From contig JANBPT010000851.1 of NCBI GenBank assembly GCA_027575765.1, positions 1 to 20,919 of the forward strand: 20,919 bases of DNA, written 5' to 3'. The notes beneath the pieces were generated by a model. It was not told the DNA's origin and did no database searches. It was given only the letters and a program-made list of their open reading frames with translations. Below are positions 1 to 10,165 of the stretch, piece after piece; within the stretch, counting starts at the first letter, position 1, and the number at the start of each line of letters is the position of its first letter. Source of the stretch: Tieghemiomyces parasiticus (Eukaryota; Kickxellomycota; Dimargaritomycetes; Dimargaritales; Dimargaritaceae). A program made the translations under genes and the position numbers.

Positions 1-56
1 TGGCGGGCTGAGCCGCACGTTCAAGTCCAACGCCTTAACCACTCGGCCAAACTGAC
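1..56 (-). tRNA. tRNA-Ser(UGA), 5' half plus partial intron, cut by window edge
   Basis: On the minus strand the sequence from 56 down to 20 folds as the 5' half of a serine tRNA. The acceptor 5' strand is GTCAGTT (56-50), followed by TG and then the A-box/D-arm GGCCGAGTGGTTAAGGC. The anticodon stem 5' strand is TTGGA (30-26) and the loop begins CTTGAA, which puts the anticodon TGA at 23-21 and A37 at position 20. The matching 3' stem does not follow directly. Bases 19-1 instead look like the start of an intron at the usual place, one base after the anticodon. That stretch contains TCA, which could pair with the anticodon as nuclear pre-tRNA introns often do. The variable arm, T arm and 3' end lie outside the window. 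The D-arm wording and anticodon fit serine better than leucine. Confidence 0.85.
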
Positions 57-1649
57 GATGTTTTCTAAGTAACAGGTGAATGATATAACCCTATATTTTA
101 GTGTGCAGATCCTCGTAAATGACGCTTTAGGCAAGCACTACGATGATTAGGCCCACCTATTGCTTCCCACAGTCAAGGCTGGACGCCCCATCGTACTCGT
201 AGCCCTTAGAATAAGCTGTCGTTTTACTGCTATTAGCGGAATATTGCGATAGGACTTTATCAATGGACACCCTTTATGGGGAGTTTAGGTTACACAATAA
301 GTTTTGTTATTTTCGACGCCACATGGTTTTTGATTATAGCCTCCGTCACTTTGTACCATTCGGCTACTTCATTCTAGCCAGCTATCATAACAGACTTTAA
401 TGTAATGTGGTTAGAGCCAAGTATATTCCGATTGCCAGGCGTCCACAGCCTGCGTCTAGAGTGGTGAACTTTTTACCTCTCAGCCGCTGTTTGATATTCC
501 TGGACAGTTTGAAGTTGCAGGGGGCCAGGCCAGTGGGACTGTAGAAGCTGGCGGTAGGAGGGGCAAGACTAGATGAGTCATGTCAGAGGGTGAGGTATTC
601 CGAGGCGTTGGGGCGGGTGTGTCGGCGCAGGAGGAGTGTGACCCCGTCCGCAGGAGGAACATCTCGAGGCTTGGCATTTCTTTTGGGTACGACAAGTAGG
701 TTGAATATTTTATCCGCAACAGCTTCCCGCCCTGCCCCAAATACCTGGAAGTAGTCACGTATAACCAGTCAGGGGTTCAGATTCAAATAATATGCGCCTA
801 GATATAATCCGCCTAGCCCGCAGTGATGGTTTGCTTTAGAAAATTACCCAACATCGATCCAGGACACTTGCGCATACCTACACCATTCAGTATGGTCCAC
901 CAAAGAAATGGATTCGGAAAAAGGACTGTCACATTGGGGGGATTGTCCGCAGCTCCCACTCGACTCTTCCTATATACTCAACCCTATGCGAGCGTGGCAC
1001 CTTCAGTACTATATTGGACCCAATCGAACTGTCCAAATTAGGTCGTGGCGGCCTAAGTTTGGACCATCGGCGCCAGGACTTGTACGTTATCACAGTACAG
1101 ATTTTACCCCTGGCGTACAGCACCCTTTCTATTATTTATTGTGAGAGCCTATTACTCTCCACATCCAGTTCTAATGCGCCCTTTTTGACACCGGGCCACC
1201 CACGGTAGGTTGTTGGTTAAGCCATTATTACCTAATGGGACGCAAGTCTTCATCCCGTCCCATTCACACTTTAACTACCGGCCTTTCCCTTTATCATAAA
1301 TGATTGTTGACTACCAGCTAATAATGGTGACTAAAACATTATAGGGATCGTCAAGGTAGGGCGTGGTGTCAAGCATAGGAATGGAACTCGAAGGAGCCAG
1401 AATTCGGAGGAACTGGTCGGGGGGAGGCATAATTTAGTAATCGACGTATATATGTATATATGACATTACGAAAGTTGTCGGGTATAACACGATGGGATTT
1501 CCCTTGTCGGCCATTGATAAGTACCGCATCCTTATAATAGCAATGAAAGTCGTCGAGCAGGGACTAATAAATAAATTAATTAAAAAAAGACAAGGCGATG
1601 GGGCCCGGTTGGGAAGTAAGGAAGAAGGGGAGGGAGAGGGGACTAACGT
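57..1649. other. Intergenic, no supported gene
   Basis: About 1.6 kb between the tRNA and the 3' end of the WD40 gene. The open frames here are short (up to 92 codons), overlap on both strands, and lack recognisable domains. An A/T-rich patch at about 1563-1590 lies some 60-85 nt downstream of the stop codon of the WD40 gene and is the likely zone of its transcript end. I see no canonical AATAAA on the minus strand there. A short TA-rich direct repeat, two copies of GTATATAT, sits at 1446-1461. Confidence 0.6.
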
Positions 1650-4600
1650 CTACTGTACATAGAAATGGTTACGAATCTTCTCGAGTGCGTCGAGTACGGG
1701 CTGAACCTGGTGACCCTCAACAGGAGGGTAGAAGAACACGGAACTCCGAATGGCCTCAGGGGTGTCACGGTCGGCAGTACCCTCGGGGGTGATGGTATCT
1801 GTAGACCCGACTGTCAGCTTGTCCCACTGCTGGTCCGCCTTCCACTGCGGCCGATAGAGCAGGTCGGTCCAGATATTAAGCAAGGGTCGAGTGTCGCGGG
1901 TCACTTCCTCAACCTCCTCCTGCTGGCGGAGCATAAGGCCCAAAACCTTGAAAAAGGCCCGGCTGAGCTCCGTAAAATATTCCACGAGCATGGGGCCTGG
2001 GAACCCAGGTATGCCGTTGGCGCCCCCGCCACTCCGGGTGAGCAGCTTGGCTAGCTTGTTGAGCGTGTCGCGGTACATGGTGATCTCGAGGTTAAGCGGG
2101 TCGTGCTCAGCTGAGGTGAGGATCAGATTAAGCTGCTTCTTAAGTCGCGGTGCCACCACCGATGTGGCCTGATGCTGCAGAATCTGGGCTAGCTCGTAAC
2201 CCTGGAACTCTGGGATCAGGTGTGTCACGTGCACCAGATACTCATCGTATCGGCGCGTCTGAACTAGCGAGTTGAGGTACAGACGCATGGCTCCAGCCGA
2301 CACGGTATACGGACAGGGTAGCATGAGCTGGACGATGGCGTCAGCCACCTGAGCCTGCTCCCCTCCACGCAGCACAGTCTTTTGGACCTGTACCTCCAGT
2401 TGGATCATACCCAGAACCGCCCGCAGGCGGTCACGCAGGAGGCGGTACAGCTGCTGGCGCACACTTGGCAGTTCGCGCACCGCCGCTTCCTCGCGGGCAC
2501 TATGGAAGCCCCCCGTCCCGCCGATGAGAGAGAAGCTGGCCTTGCGGTGGCGGGCGTCCTGGCTGGGAGGGTCGATGGCAGTCCGTGGGGCCTCCGTGTC
2601 GTACACGGTCGGGTAGAGTAGGAGGTGCACCACTCCAGTTAGGTCAATGAGGACGGCCTGGTCCGCCGTCTTACCGTACACGGCGACCACGCGCATCCCC
2701 AGCTCCAGGGCGGCCAGGCAGTCATGAGGTAGGATGAGTTTAAGCATTCCCCGGAGCAGATTGACCGGGTAGGCCTGTGGGGAAGCGGTGAAGGCTTGCT
2801 CAACGCGGGACCGGTCGGCCACTAGGGTTTGCCAGTCTCCGGCCAGGACGAGGGCCTCGAACTCTTGTACTTCCGAGTTGGCCGAGAGGCGCGTCAGAAC
2901 CATTTGAACCTGGGACAACTTGGCCGGGTGATGTCGCGGGCGGGCGTTGGGGGGCAGGCCGTACGAGAACGTCGTCAGGTCCTTCCTGAAGGCCCGGATA
3001 CCCTGGTCCACATCGGACTTGAGCGGGAGACGGTGCCGGCCCGTCAGGGTGGAACTGGGTGCAGGTGGGAGGGGCGGGATAGTCCAGCCGTCCCACGTAA
3101 TGGCATCTTTGGGGACTAGCAGTCGCGACAGTGCCTCGATATGGGCAGCCAACTGTGGATCCTTGTCGGCCCCGCGGGCCAGAGCACTGAAGCTGGGGAC
3201 GGCGTCGGCAAAGTTGCGCTGATAGGCTAGCTGTTCAATCTCATACTCGGTCGGGTAGGCGCCAGCCGTAAATCGGTGAATAGCCACTGCCTCCAGGGCC
3301 CCCTCGGTTAGCTGGAAGGAGGTCAGTTCGCCCTTGGAGGAGCATGCAAAGTAGGTGTTGTCGAAGGTGGCCGGGCAGCTGATACCAGCCAGGAATCCGG
3401 TGATACTCTGGGCTGAATCGGCGATCAAGTTGGCCGAAACAGCCGTTGGTGCCGCTGGCGTCTCCTTGCTGGGGCGGCGCTGGTAGGTCCCCGCGTGGCT
3501 ACCTGGGCGCAAGGTCCACAGCCGCCAGTGTCTATCGGCAGATCCTGTCGAGAGCATATCGCAGTGGGTGTTGGACCAGCAGAGCTGGGTTGGGATAGGG
3601 ATGGGGAGTGAAAGCACGGTAGAGGGCGTAGTGAGTAAGGGGCCGAGAGGGGGGATAGCGAGTGGGTATGGGTATGAAATCTGATGCGGACAGGAACGAG
3701 GAGGAAAGGGAAGGGTAGCCGCAGAGAATCTAGAGGTGCTGGCGTATCGAGCGCACAGCTTCGGCGGTATAAATTGGCTTACCGAGGTGATAGACCGTTG
3801 GTGCTGCTGAATACTGAATACGGGCCCGGAAAGGTAGCGGAGATCCCAGATGTGAGCATTATTGTCGTCACCGGCGCTGGCCAGCCAGTACGGGATGAAC
3901 GGACTCCACTGGACGTCGTTAATGGGGCCGCGATGGGCGCCGCGTACCTTCCACACCACGGGCTTGCCGCGCTTGCGAATGTCGGCCACACTCAGCGCCC
4001 GGTCGACGCAGCCCACTGCCAGGAGCTGTGAGAACGGGTATGGGTGCCAGTGTGCGGCAGTGATCTGAGCGGGGGCCACGCGGTCGTCGCGCACCGGTTT
4101 GGACGAGTCGTTCACGTCCCAAATGTGGACCACGGGCCCCACCGCCGCCAGGAAGCGGTGGGAGGACCGAGTGGCCGCGTCGGGGCCTGAGGTCCGCCCG
4201 GTCACAGGTTCAAAGTCGGTACGCAGGACCCGCCGCGAGCTCAGGTACTTGCCCGGGACGGGTACCTCAGGCGCCCGGCTCAATTTGTTGCGGTAGGTGG
4301 CTACCAGCTTGAGGCCGCTGCCGGCCTCTGGGTAGGCGTCAGCTTGGTGACTGAGGAGGGCCTCTGTGTCCACAGTATAGAGGAGGTTGACACCACGGTC
4401 GTTCCCCGTGACGATGTGTCGGTCAGAGAAGGCGACGCTGTGGGTTGGGTACCGCGAGGAGGCCTGGGCCTTAAGCTCCATGCTCGGCACGGTGCCGTCA
4501 TCGCTCTCCAACGTAGCGGCCTGCCCCTTGACGACAAAGAGGTTGGGGCTAGGTCCGCCGGAACCTACGGCCAGCAGTGCGGATGTCTATGTAACGGTAG

Positions 4601-5176
4601 AGGGGGTGGGAGTGAGTATCAGGAAATAGCATGAGACCATGGGCAAAAGAGCTAGACCACACACAGTGCTTGCGTGTAAAAGTAAACCCGGGCCTCCTCG
4701 GGTGTCCTGCGTCGGCCTTACCTGCGAAGCTGCTATGCAAGTGGTGAATTGTGCCTTGTCGGGGAGTACTAGCCGGGCAGTCTTGAGCTCACTGTCACAA
4801 ACGCCAGTTAAGCCAAGGTTGTATGATCGAGCAGGAAGCAAGCGGAATAGGTTAGAGTTGTTTGACGGCTGCCACGGAAAGCAGCAGCTAGGCCGGCCAC
4901 CCCAGACCCCGTCCGCGTGGGCCAAAAAGGCGCAAACCAAAGTAAACGCCTCAACCCCTTGGTACCCTCCTCGTGCCTTGGGAATGCCCCTAGCAGACTC
5001 GCTGGGTCAACGTATGATGCTTACCTCTGGCTGGCGTTATCGCCGGCGAGGAATGAGGACCGCCAGTCGTTCAGGTGGGAATACGGCCCTGAAGTATACT
5101 GGGAGATGTCGGCCAGCCCTGAACGGGCGTAGAGACTACCCGCCCCGGAAGCGACAGGGTCCAGGGAGATTGACAT
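1650..5176 (-). CDS. WD40 beta-propeller / helical C-terminal protein, four exons, 986 aa
   Basis: Exons join as 5176-5025, 4791-4722, 4586-3783 and 3584-1650 (introns of 233, 135 and 198 nt). All three introns have GTAAG donors (GTAAGC, GTAAGG, GTAAGC) and AG acceptors (ACAG, ATAG, CCAG). Intron 1 has CTTAAC 14-20 nt before its acceptor. Phases fit and give 986 residues from an ATG at 5176 to a TAG at 1650. Residues 1-50 look disordered. Residues about 52-400 carry WD40-like blades: LLAVGSGG near 78, HIVTGNDRG near 131, HIWDV near 230, SVADIR near 273, HIWDLR near 321 and WRLWTLR near 365. From about 420 to the end the protein is helix-rich and has no motif I recognise. A propeller followed by a helical array is typical of coat, tether and pore subunits, so a trafficking role is inference. 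Two minus-strand CCAAT motifs lie upstream, at 5222-5226 and 5351-5355. The WD40 call is firm; the family is unknown. Confidence 0.85.
3585..3782 (-). other. Stop-free, frame-preserving intron 3 of the WD40 gene
   Basis: The donor is TCG|GTAAGC at 3782 and the acceptor CCCAG|CTC at 3585. The intron is exactly 198 nt (66 codons), starts in phase 0 and contains no stop. The reading frame therefore runs straight through it and can be misannotated as coding. Removing it joins ...RSITS to LCWSNTHCDMLSTGS, which restores a WD40 blade. The retained peptide is Pro/Ser-rich and unlike the propeller. A candidate branch site, CTCAC, lies at 3635-3631. Confidence 0.75.
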
Positions 5177-8099
5177 GGCGGTACTGGGCAACGGTGGAGA
5201 GTGAAGGGCTTGTCGATAGGTATTGGGGTGGGCGGACAATGGGCGATGCGAGCCCGAAAACCTGAGCTAATTGAGCGGCCTGTGCTACAGTTCCAAATGG
5301 AGCAGGGTGGCGTTACAAAGTGTGAAGAGGTATAAAAGTTGGAGAGTGCAATTGGAGGTACAGATCCCGGTTGCGACGCGGAATACCTTCCTACAAATGA
5401 GCACCGAACGGCAGAGCAGAGATGTGGCACAAGGCCCAGTAGGTGGTAACTAAGCTTGTTCTATGCAGATAGCGAGGCCGAGACAAGGCTGAGGTGAATG
5501 CGGTTGAACCGGTCTCGGATGGGCAGCACGAAGTCAAGACGTGTAGCAGCTGGCTTTCTCACTCCTGCCTAAATGCCCACTCACTGTAGTTTATGTGACT
5601 GGTGCAGCGCCATGGGTGGACCAATACGGGAAGATGCAATATCCTTTTCGTGCTATCGAATTGCCAACTCCGCGTGAACCACAGGGGGCGTATTGGGCTC
5701 ATAGAATACTCCCCGCAACGTTGACCGCCCCGGCTGGCTGCTTTGAGCGAAGGTTTTTTACCTCCTCAACTCGTCCCCTTCCGCATATTTTCGGGAAACT
5801 ACCTCCCCACGTTTTCACGCTTTAGCTGTGCGCACTGCTTCCTATCCAGCTTACGATTGATGGGAACAGCAGGCCGACGTATTATTTTTTCTGGGATCCT
5901 GGTAGGCTGTGATAAGACATTTTAGTGACGGCCACGGCGGCTCACAATTGTAGCTGGCCGCCGCAGGCTTCGATCAACGGCTTTAGACGGGACGACTGGA
6001 AGGCATTGACTCCTGCTAGGCGACCTAGTGGGCCCCGGGGAACGTTCAATCGGTGGACAGGGGCGGTAAGAATGAATCGGAGTGTTTCTCGCAATGAAAT
6101 TCCTCAGGGCCCACATTCCGATGGGTGTCACACGTTGGTGAGCACGCGCCCCTCAGTAATAAGTTTGTCCCCCTTATCCCCAGACAGACAATGGTGATGA
6201 TAGGATAAGAGGGAGAGCAGGAGATATTGTTGGGCCCACTTTACTTGACTCCGCCCCCCCCCCTTCAGCTCTAGCCAGTGAGGCTGTCCAGCATGACGTG
6301 TAGAGATAGTGGGCTTGGTCTAAACTCAGGCCTTCACCGCCGTGAGTTCATAACATTAGGCCGGTATAGCATACGGCTAACGCCATAAGCCTCAGAGTTG
6401 GGGTTATGGTGCTATCTATGGAGGGTCCTTTGCGAGACGAGGTTGGCAGAGAGGCCATGTCAAACGCCACGACAGAGGCCGTTGACCAACGCAAGGCCTT
6501 GCAAATGTACAGATGGAACAACGGGTTGTGATAGTTTGATAATGGCCTGATTTACGTTCAAAGTGACGGTCGCCCGAGTAGACTACGCAACAGGCTCTTT
6601 TCATAAATTTATCTTACACTTCCCTCCTAATGACAGGGCTGGGGTTTGGTGAGCTCCGGTTCCCAGGCGTCCATAGCTGCCACCGGCCTGGAGCCCCTGT
6701 TGCTCACCTGCCGCTGCTTGACGATTTAGACTGGCAAGTGTTGCAGGGGGGTCAAAGCAGTAGGATTACAGGGTGGTACAATGGCAATCGGGCTGCCGAA
6801 ATGATAATTTAGGTTCGAGTGGTTGGAAACTAGTAATAAGATGCCCCATCGCCATGAAGGTTCTTTAGGTAATATGTTTCCTTCATTTGGGTTTGTGGCT
6901 CTAGATTACAACATAGGCCACGCGTAGCTATTGACGACGGCCTTGAGGAAATTGTGGCCGATCCCTCGCTAATTACCATATGGCCTGCTGGGGTCTGATC
7001 TCCAGTACGGCCTAGGCCGCGTCCCTGTCAAGCTCACCAACGCGGACCAACGGAGGGGATTGCCAATTGCTTTTCTAAGGGAGTTCTGATCTGTATACAC
7101 GGATTGGCCGTCTGCACATTCTTTAGCGACTAGAGGCAGCAAATACCGGTTAGAGTTGCCTTTATAGTGGGTTAACTTAATTTTTCGAAGCTAGTAATTC
7201 ATTTTGCTGAGGATTTTAAAGTCACTAGATAACCAGCGGGGGTGGCGTTTAACCTAATGTTTGTATATTAGTGGTAGTGCCCATGAATTGGCATTATCGT
7301 TCGGCAGCTAGTTTTTATTTCTGCTTGGCTGTCACTGGATGTGGCACATCAAATGATGACGGGGCAGTGGCCAGCAAGGCCCGAGCCAACCGACAATAGC
7401 CAACCATCACAGCTGGCCAGACTTCCTTTGTAAGCATACTACCTTTAGTGGTTCTGATATACCGGCTAACCAACAATGGCCTGTTTCACGGCTCCTAGGT
7501 TTGGGTCTCCTCCATCTTATCATCTACCATAAAAGGCGATCAGCCCTGCCCTGCTGGCAACCACGCTTAACATATACAGGACCAACTAGCTAGCCCAAAT
7601 GCATTTACACTCAGAAATCCCCAGTCCCCCTGAGGTCCTGCTCCGCTCTGTCCTCCTGTGATGGTTTTCCCACCTCTCTTAGTAAACTTCTTACATCCCA
7701 GCTACGCGTTCAGTTGGCGTCTGTACATATATGAGCATTATAATTTATACGCAAACATTGCCGATATAAGACAATGTGTGTAGTAACGACGCCAGTTGAT
7801 AAAAAAGCAAAACCGCAAGTTGGATAAATGGTTACGAGGTGCCATGGTGTAAAAAAACTCTCTACCGAGAACTGTTCTGGATGGTAGCCGGCAATAGCCC
7901 CCAACCGTTCCCCACTTAAGCTCTAAAGGCTGCTTCCGGTCTGGAACTCAATTGAGTCGGAAAATCCACCATGAGACGAAGATCTGTCAGGGCAGTTTTC
8001 CTTAGAGGGGAATGCCTCCTCCCCCCCCCGAACAGCAAAACGTATCGGAGATCCTGAGAATATTCGTTACGCCACTTGTTGTCTTTGTTTTCACCACAG
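5177..8099. other. Long gene-poor stretch upstream of the WD40 gene
   Basis: About 2.9 kb in which I can support no gene. Open frames of 60-90 codons occur on both strands without domain or splice support. Points of structure are a plus-oriented TATAAAAG at 5332-5339, a 10-base C tract at 6254-6263 and a perfect 12-base palindrome, GCAAGGCCTTGC, at 6491-6502. No tRNA or repeat family was recognised. Confidence 0.5.
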
Positions 8100-8117
8100 G
8101 GCGCGGTAACGTGCCCC

Positions 8118-8791
8118 ATGGCCCCACGGTTGCCGGCGACCGAACTGCTGAATCTACTCGCTCTAGTAGATCACCAGGCCCACGACTTTATAGCCCGATA
8201 CGAGGGGAAACTAAGCGACTGGTATCGACCCTTACACATTGATGCGGTTAGCTCCAAAGATATCGCAGCCCTCGATGTGGGTTGCGGCGCCGTAGGGACC
8301 CAGCGGCTGTGGTCTGTAGGTTCAGGGCTTGATTGTGCGGCCCTTGGCTGGGGCGATAGAACGGTGAACGAAGCGGGTGGGATAACCATTGTCAAAGCCA
8401 GAGGAGGTTTACTTGAGAGGTAGGTTGGTATACCACTGACTTATAGTGCGCAGTAAACATGGTATCAAAAGAAGACATGAAATAAACCAAAAAGGAAACG
8501 GCACAAGGCTAACGAGGATGGATTGAGTATCAATGGAGAAGGTGTAATCAGCCGCCCTTATTTACCTCTGGTAACCGGAATGACCAGCATAGGCTATCAT
8601 TTTCACCCACTAGGACTCGCCCCGGCGGAGAATGTTACCCTGCAGTCAGCATATACAGGAGAAGGTAGACGAACCGCATATTTCACTGCAAACGAGACGT
8701 GCGTCCTGGGCAGGGACGGAGTGTTGGACAACAGCTGTTGCAACCTTGTTTGCAGTAGCTGTTCCGAGAGATTAGAAAACGTACTTACTTG
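8118..8791 (+). CDS. Candidate spliced coding region, unknown product (3' end unresolved)
   Basis: A 320-nt stretch (8100-8419) follows a pyrimidine-rich acceptor, TTTGTTTTCACCACAG, ending at 8099. It carries an ATG at 8118 in a CCATGG context and runs open to AG|GTAGGT at 8420. A 108-nt intron would end at 8527 with CTAAC 14-18 bases before the exon. The next exon, 8528-8791, continues in the right phase for 88 codons and ends at TG|GTAAGC. Base composition by codon position in the first exon is roughly 67/49/55 percent GC. The second exon encodes a Cys-rich end (CC..C..C near its 3' side). I recognise no domain and cannot fix the last exon. One option, 8947-9028, stays in frame and ends in TAA. 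The linked splice phases argue for a real gene, but chance is not excluded. Confidence 0.3.
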
Positions 8792-9048
8792 GTAAGCGAA
8801 AAAGCGCTGGACATTTATTGTACAAGCCAGGGAACAGGGCCCTGTAGTCCGGCTGGCCCCAAAGGGTCTATAGGCCAAAGTTGAAGCCTCCCTCCGATTA
8901 GATTGGCGTCCAGTGTACACCGGTCATGAAGTAAGGCCCAAGGCAGTGACCAGAAGCCACATGGTCGCTTCACTCTGTCAAACATGGATCGAAAGTGGCA
9001 GGGTGGGCTAGCATACCATGTTCATTAAGAGCGATGAAGTTCTCTCCG

Positions 9049-9483
9049 CTAACCGTGGGCCACATTGCGCTCCAATAGTCGACGTGCCCGGGCGGACGGG
9101 ACAATATTTAAGTCATACGGACTGCCAGGCAAAGCGGTGGATGTGTAGCGCAATACTGTAATCGAGTGAAACGGGTAGTCGCTCAACTCGCCATTCATTT
9201 CAATCCCGACGAGGCCTAGAAACGGTTTGATGTGGCGAACGATCCCCTCGCGGACGGCATTATCGTACCAGAATGTGATTGCGCCTGCTAGGGTGGTGTA
9301 GGGGAGTGGGTTGGTAGGGGGGATTAGAGGTGGCCACGGAAGATCCAGCGGTATTAGTAAGTCGGCCTAGCACCTCGTGATCAAACCAGGTAGGACATGC
9401 GGTCTACACTCTCCGACTTGCATACCTAGACCCACGAGGTGATACAGCTGGGCCGCGTCACTAGGAATGGAAGTATCGAGCAT
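9049..9483 (-). CDS. Candidate two-exon small gene, unknown product
   Basis: Exon 1 runs from ATG 9483 (A at -3) to 9426, beginning MLDTSIPSDAAQLYHLVGL. It ends CTAG|GTATGC in phase 1. A 141-nt C-rich intron ends TAGCAG at 9285, and exon 2 (9284-9049) continues in phase to a TAG, giving 97 residues. In exon 2 the GC content by codon position is about 59/38/64 percent over 56 codons, which is a coding-like pattern. The peptide includes FWYDNAVREGIV and GLVGIEMNGEL. I recognise no family. An alternative model splices 9118-9049 out as a 70-nt intron and continues to a TGA at 8970 in another frame that also looks protein-like, giving 100 residues. The upstream region is pyrimidine-rich on this strand, like the leader of the VAP gene. 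It could also be a decayed fragment. Confidence 0.3.
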
Positions 9484-9659
9484 GGTCACCAGACAGGTCG
9501 TCTGACTCTGTATCTGCCGAATAGATAGTGTGGGGAAGCGAGGGGGGGGGCAACACAAAATATGGGGTTATGAAGGTGGGAAATTTGACTGTGCCTGGGT
9601 GGCCAGGATTGGCAGCGAATAAACTGGATAAGACCAAATTAATAGTGCTAAAAGAAGGC

Positions 9660-10165
9660 TGGGGTTCGACGTGTGTGGAGGAGAGAAAGAGAGCCAGAGG
9701 TGGAGGAAGGGGGAGAGGTAATAATAATGAAAAAAGGCACACAAGCTCCAGAGTGTGGGTGGACCGTTGTGCTCTATTATATACCCTCCCCATCCGCCCA
9801 CGGGACCGCCCTCCGTGCCGTCTCCCCAAACGGTCAGAGAAAGGGGTGAAAGAGGTGGGTAGAATAACAAGCGGGAGCGTGATGAACTGGTGGCACATGC
9901 GTCGGCGGCGTGATTCACCCCGCGCACGTACAACGCGGAAGGGTAGGTGAAAGGTCGATTTTCAGCTTGCGGGAAGTGGGAGGGGAGGCGGCGGAGGGGG
10001 GAGGGTGGGGCGAGAGGCAAGTCAGTGGATCCCTCCTGGTCTGGGTATGACTATGTACCCCCCTCCCCTCTCCCAGCGAGGTGGCCACACGAGCGCGTGC
10101 GTGGGGTAGGTAGATGTGTGTACCGCTGTGTGGGTGAAGGAATGACAGCAGGGTGAAGGGAAGGG
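9660..10165. repeat. Polypurine (plus) / polypyrimidine (minus) region with G-quadruplex motif
   Basis: The plus strand is strongly G/A-rich, with many GAGG and GGGA words. The densest part, 9971-10010, has at least five G runs of three or more separated by short loops, which is a G-quadruplex-forming pattern. The leader of the VAP gene (18840-19330) has the same strand bias, so this may be the promoter or leader of a minus-strand gene downstream, such as the candidate at 9483. Open frames listed across it are low-complexity by-products. Confidence 0.5.

Noticed and set aside
1005..1035. tRNA T-arm-like CAGTTCGATT on the minus strand
   Set aside because: The flanking bases do not form a five-pair stem and no A box lies at the right distance.
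4509..4511. TTG at 4511 as the start of the WD40 protein
   Set aside because: It is not an ATG. The frame continues upstream as a WD40 strand (LLAVGSGG) to a splice acceptor, and two further exons lead to an ATG at 5176.
4639..5265. 208-codon plus-strand open frame
   Set aside because: It lies antisense across exons 1-2 and intron 1 of the WD40 gene, where splice signals and protein similarity support the minus strand.
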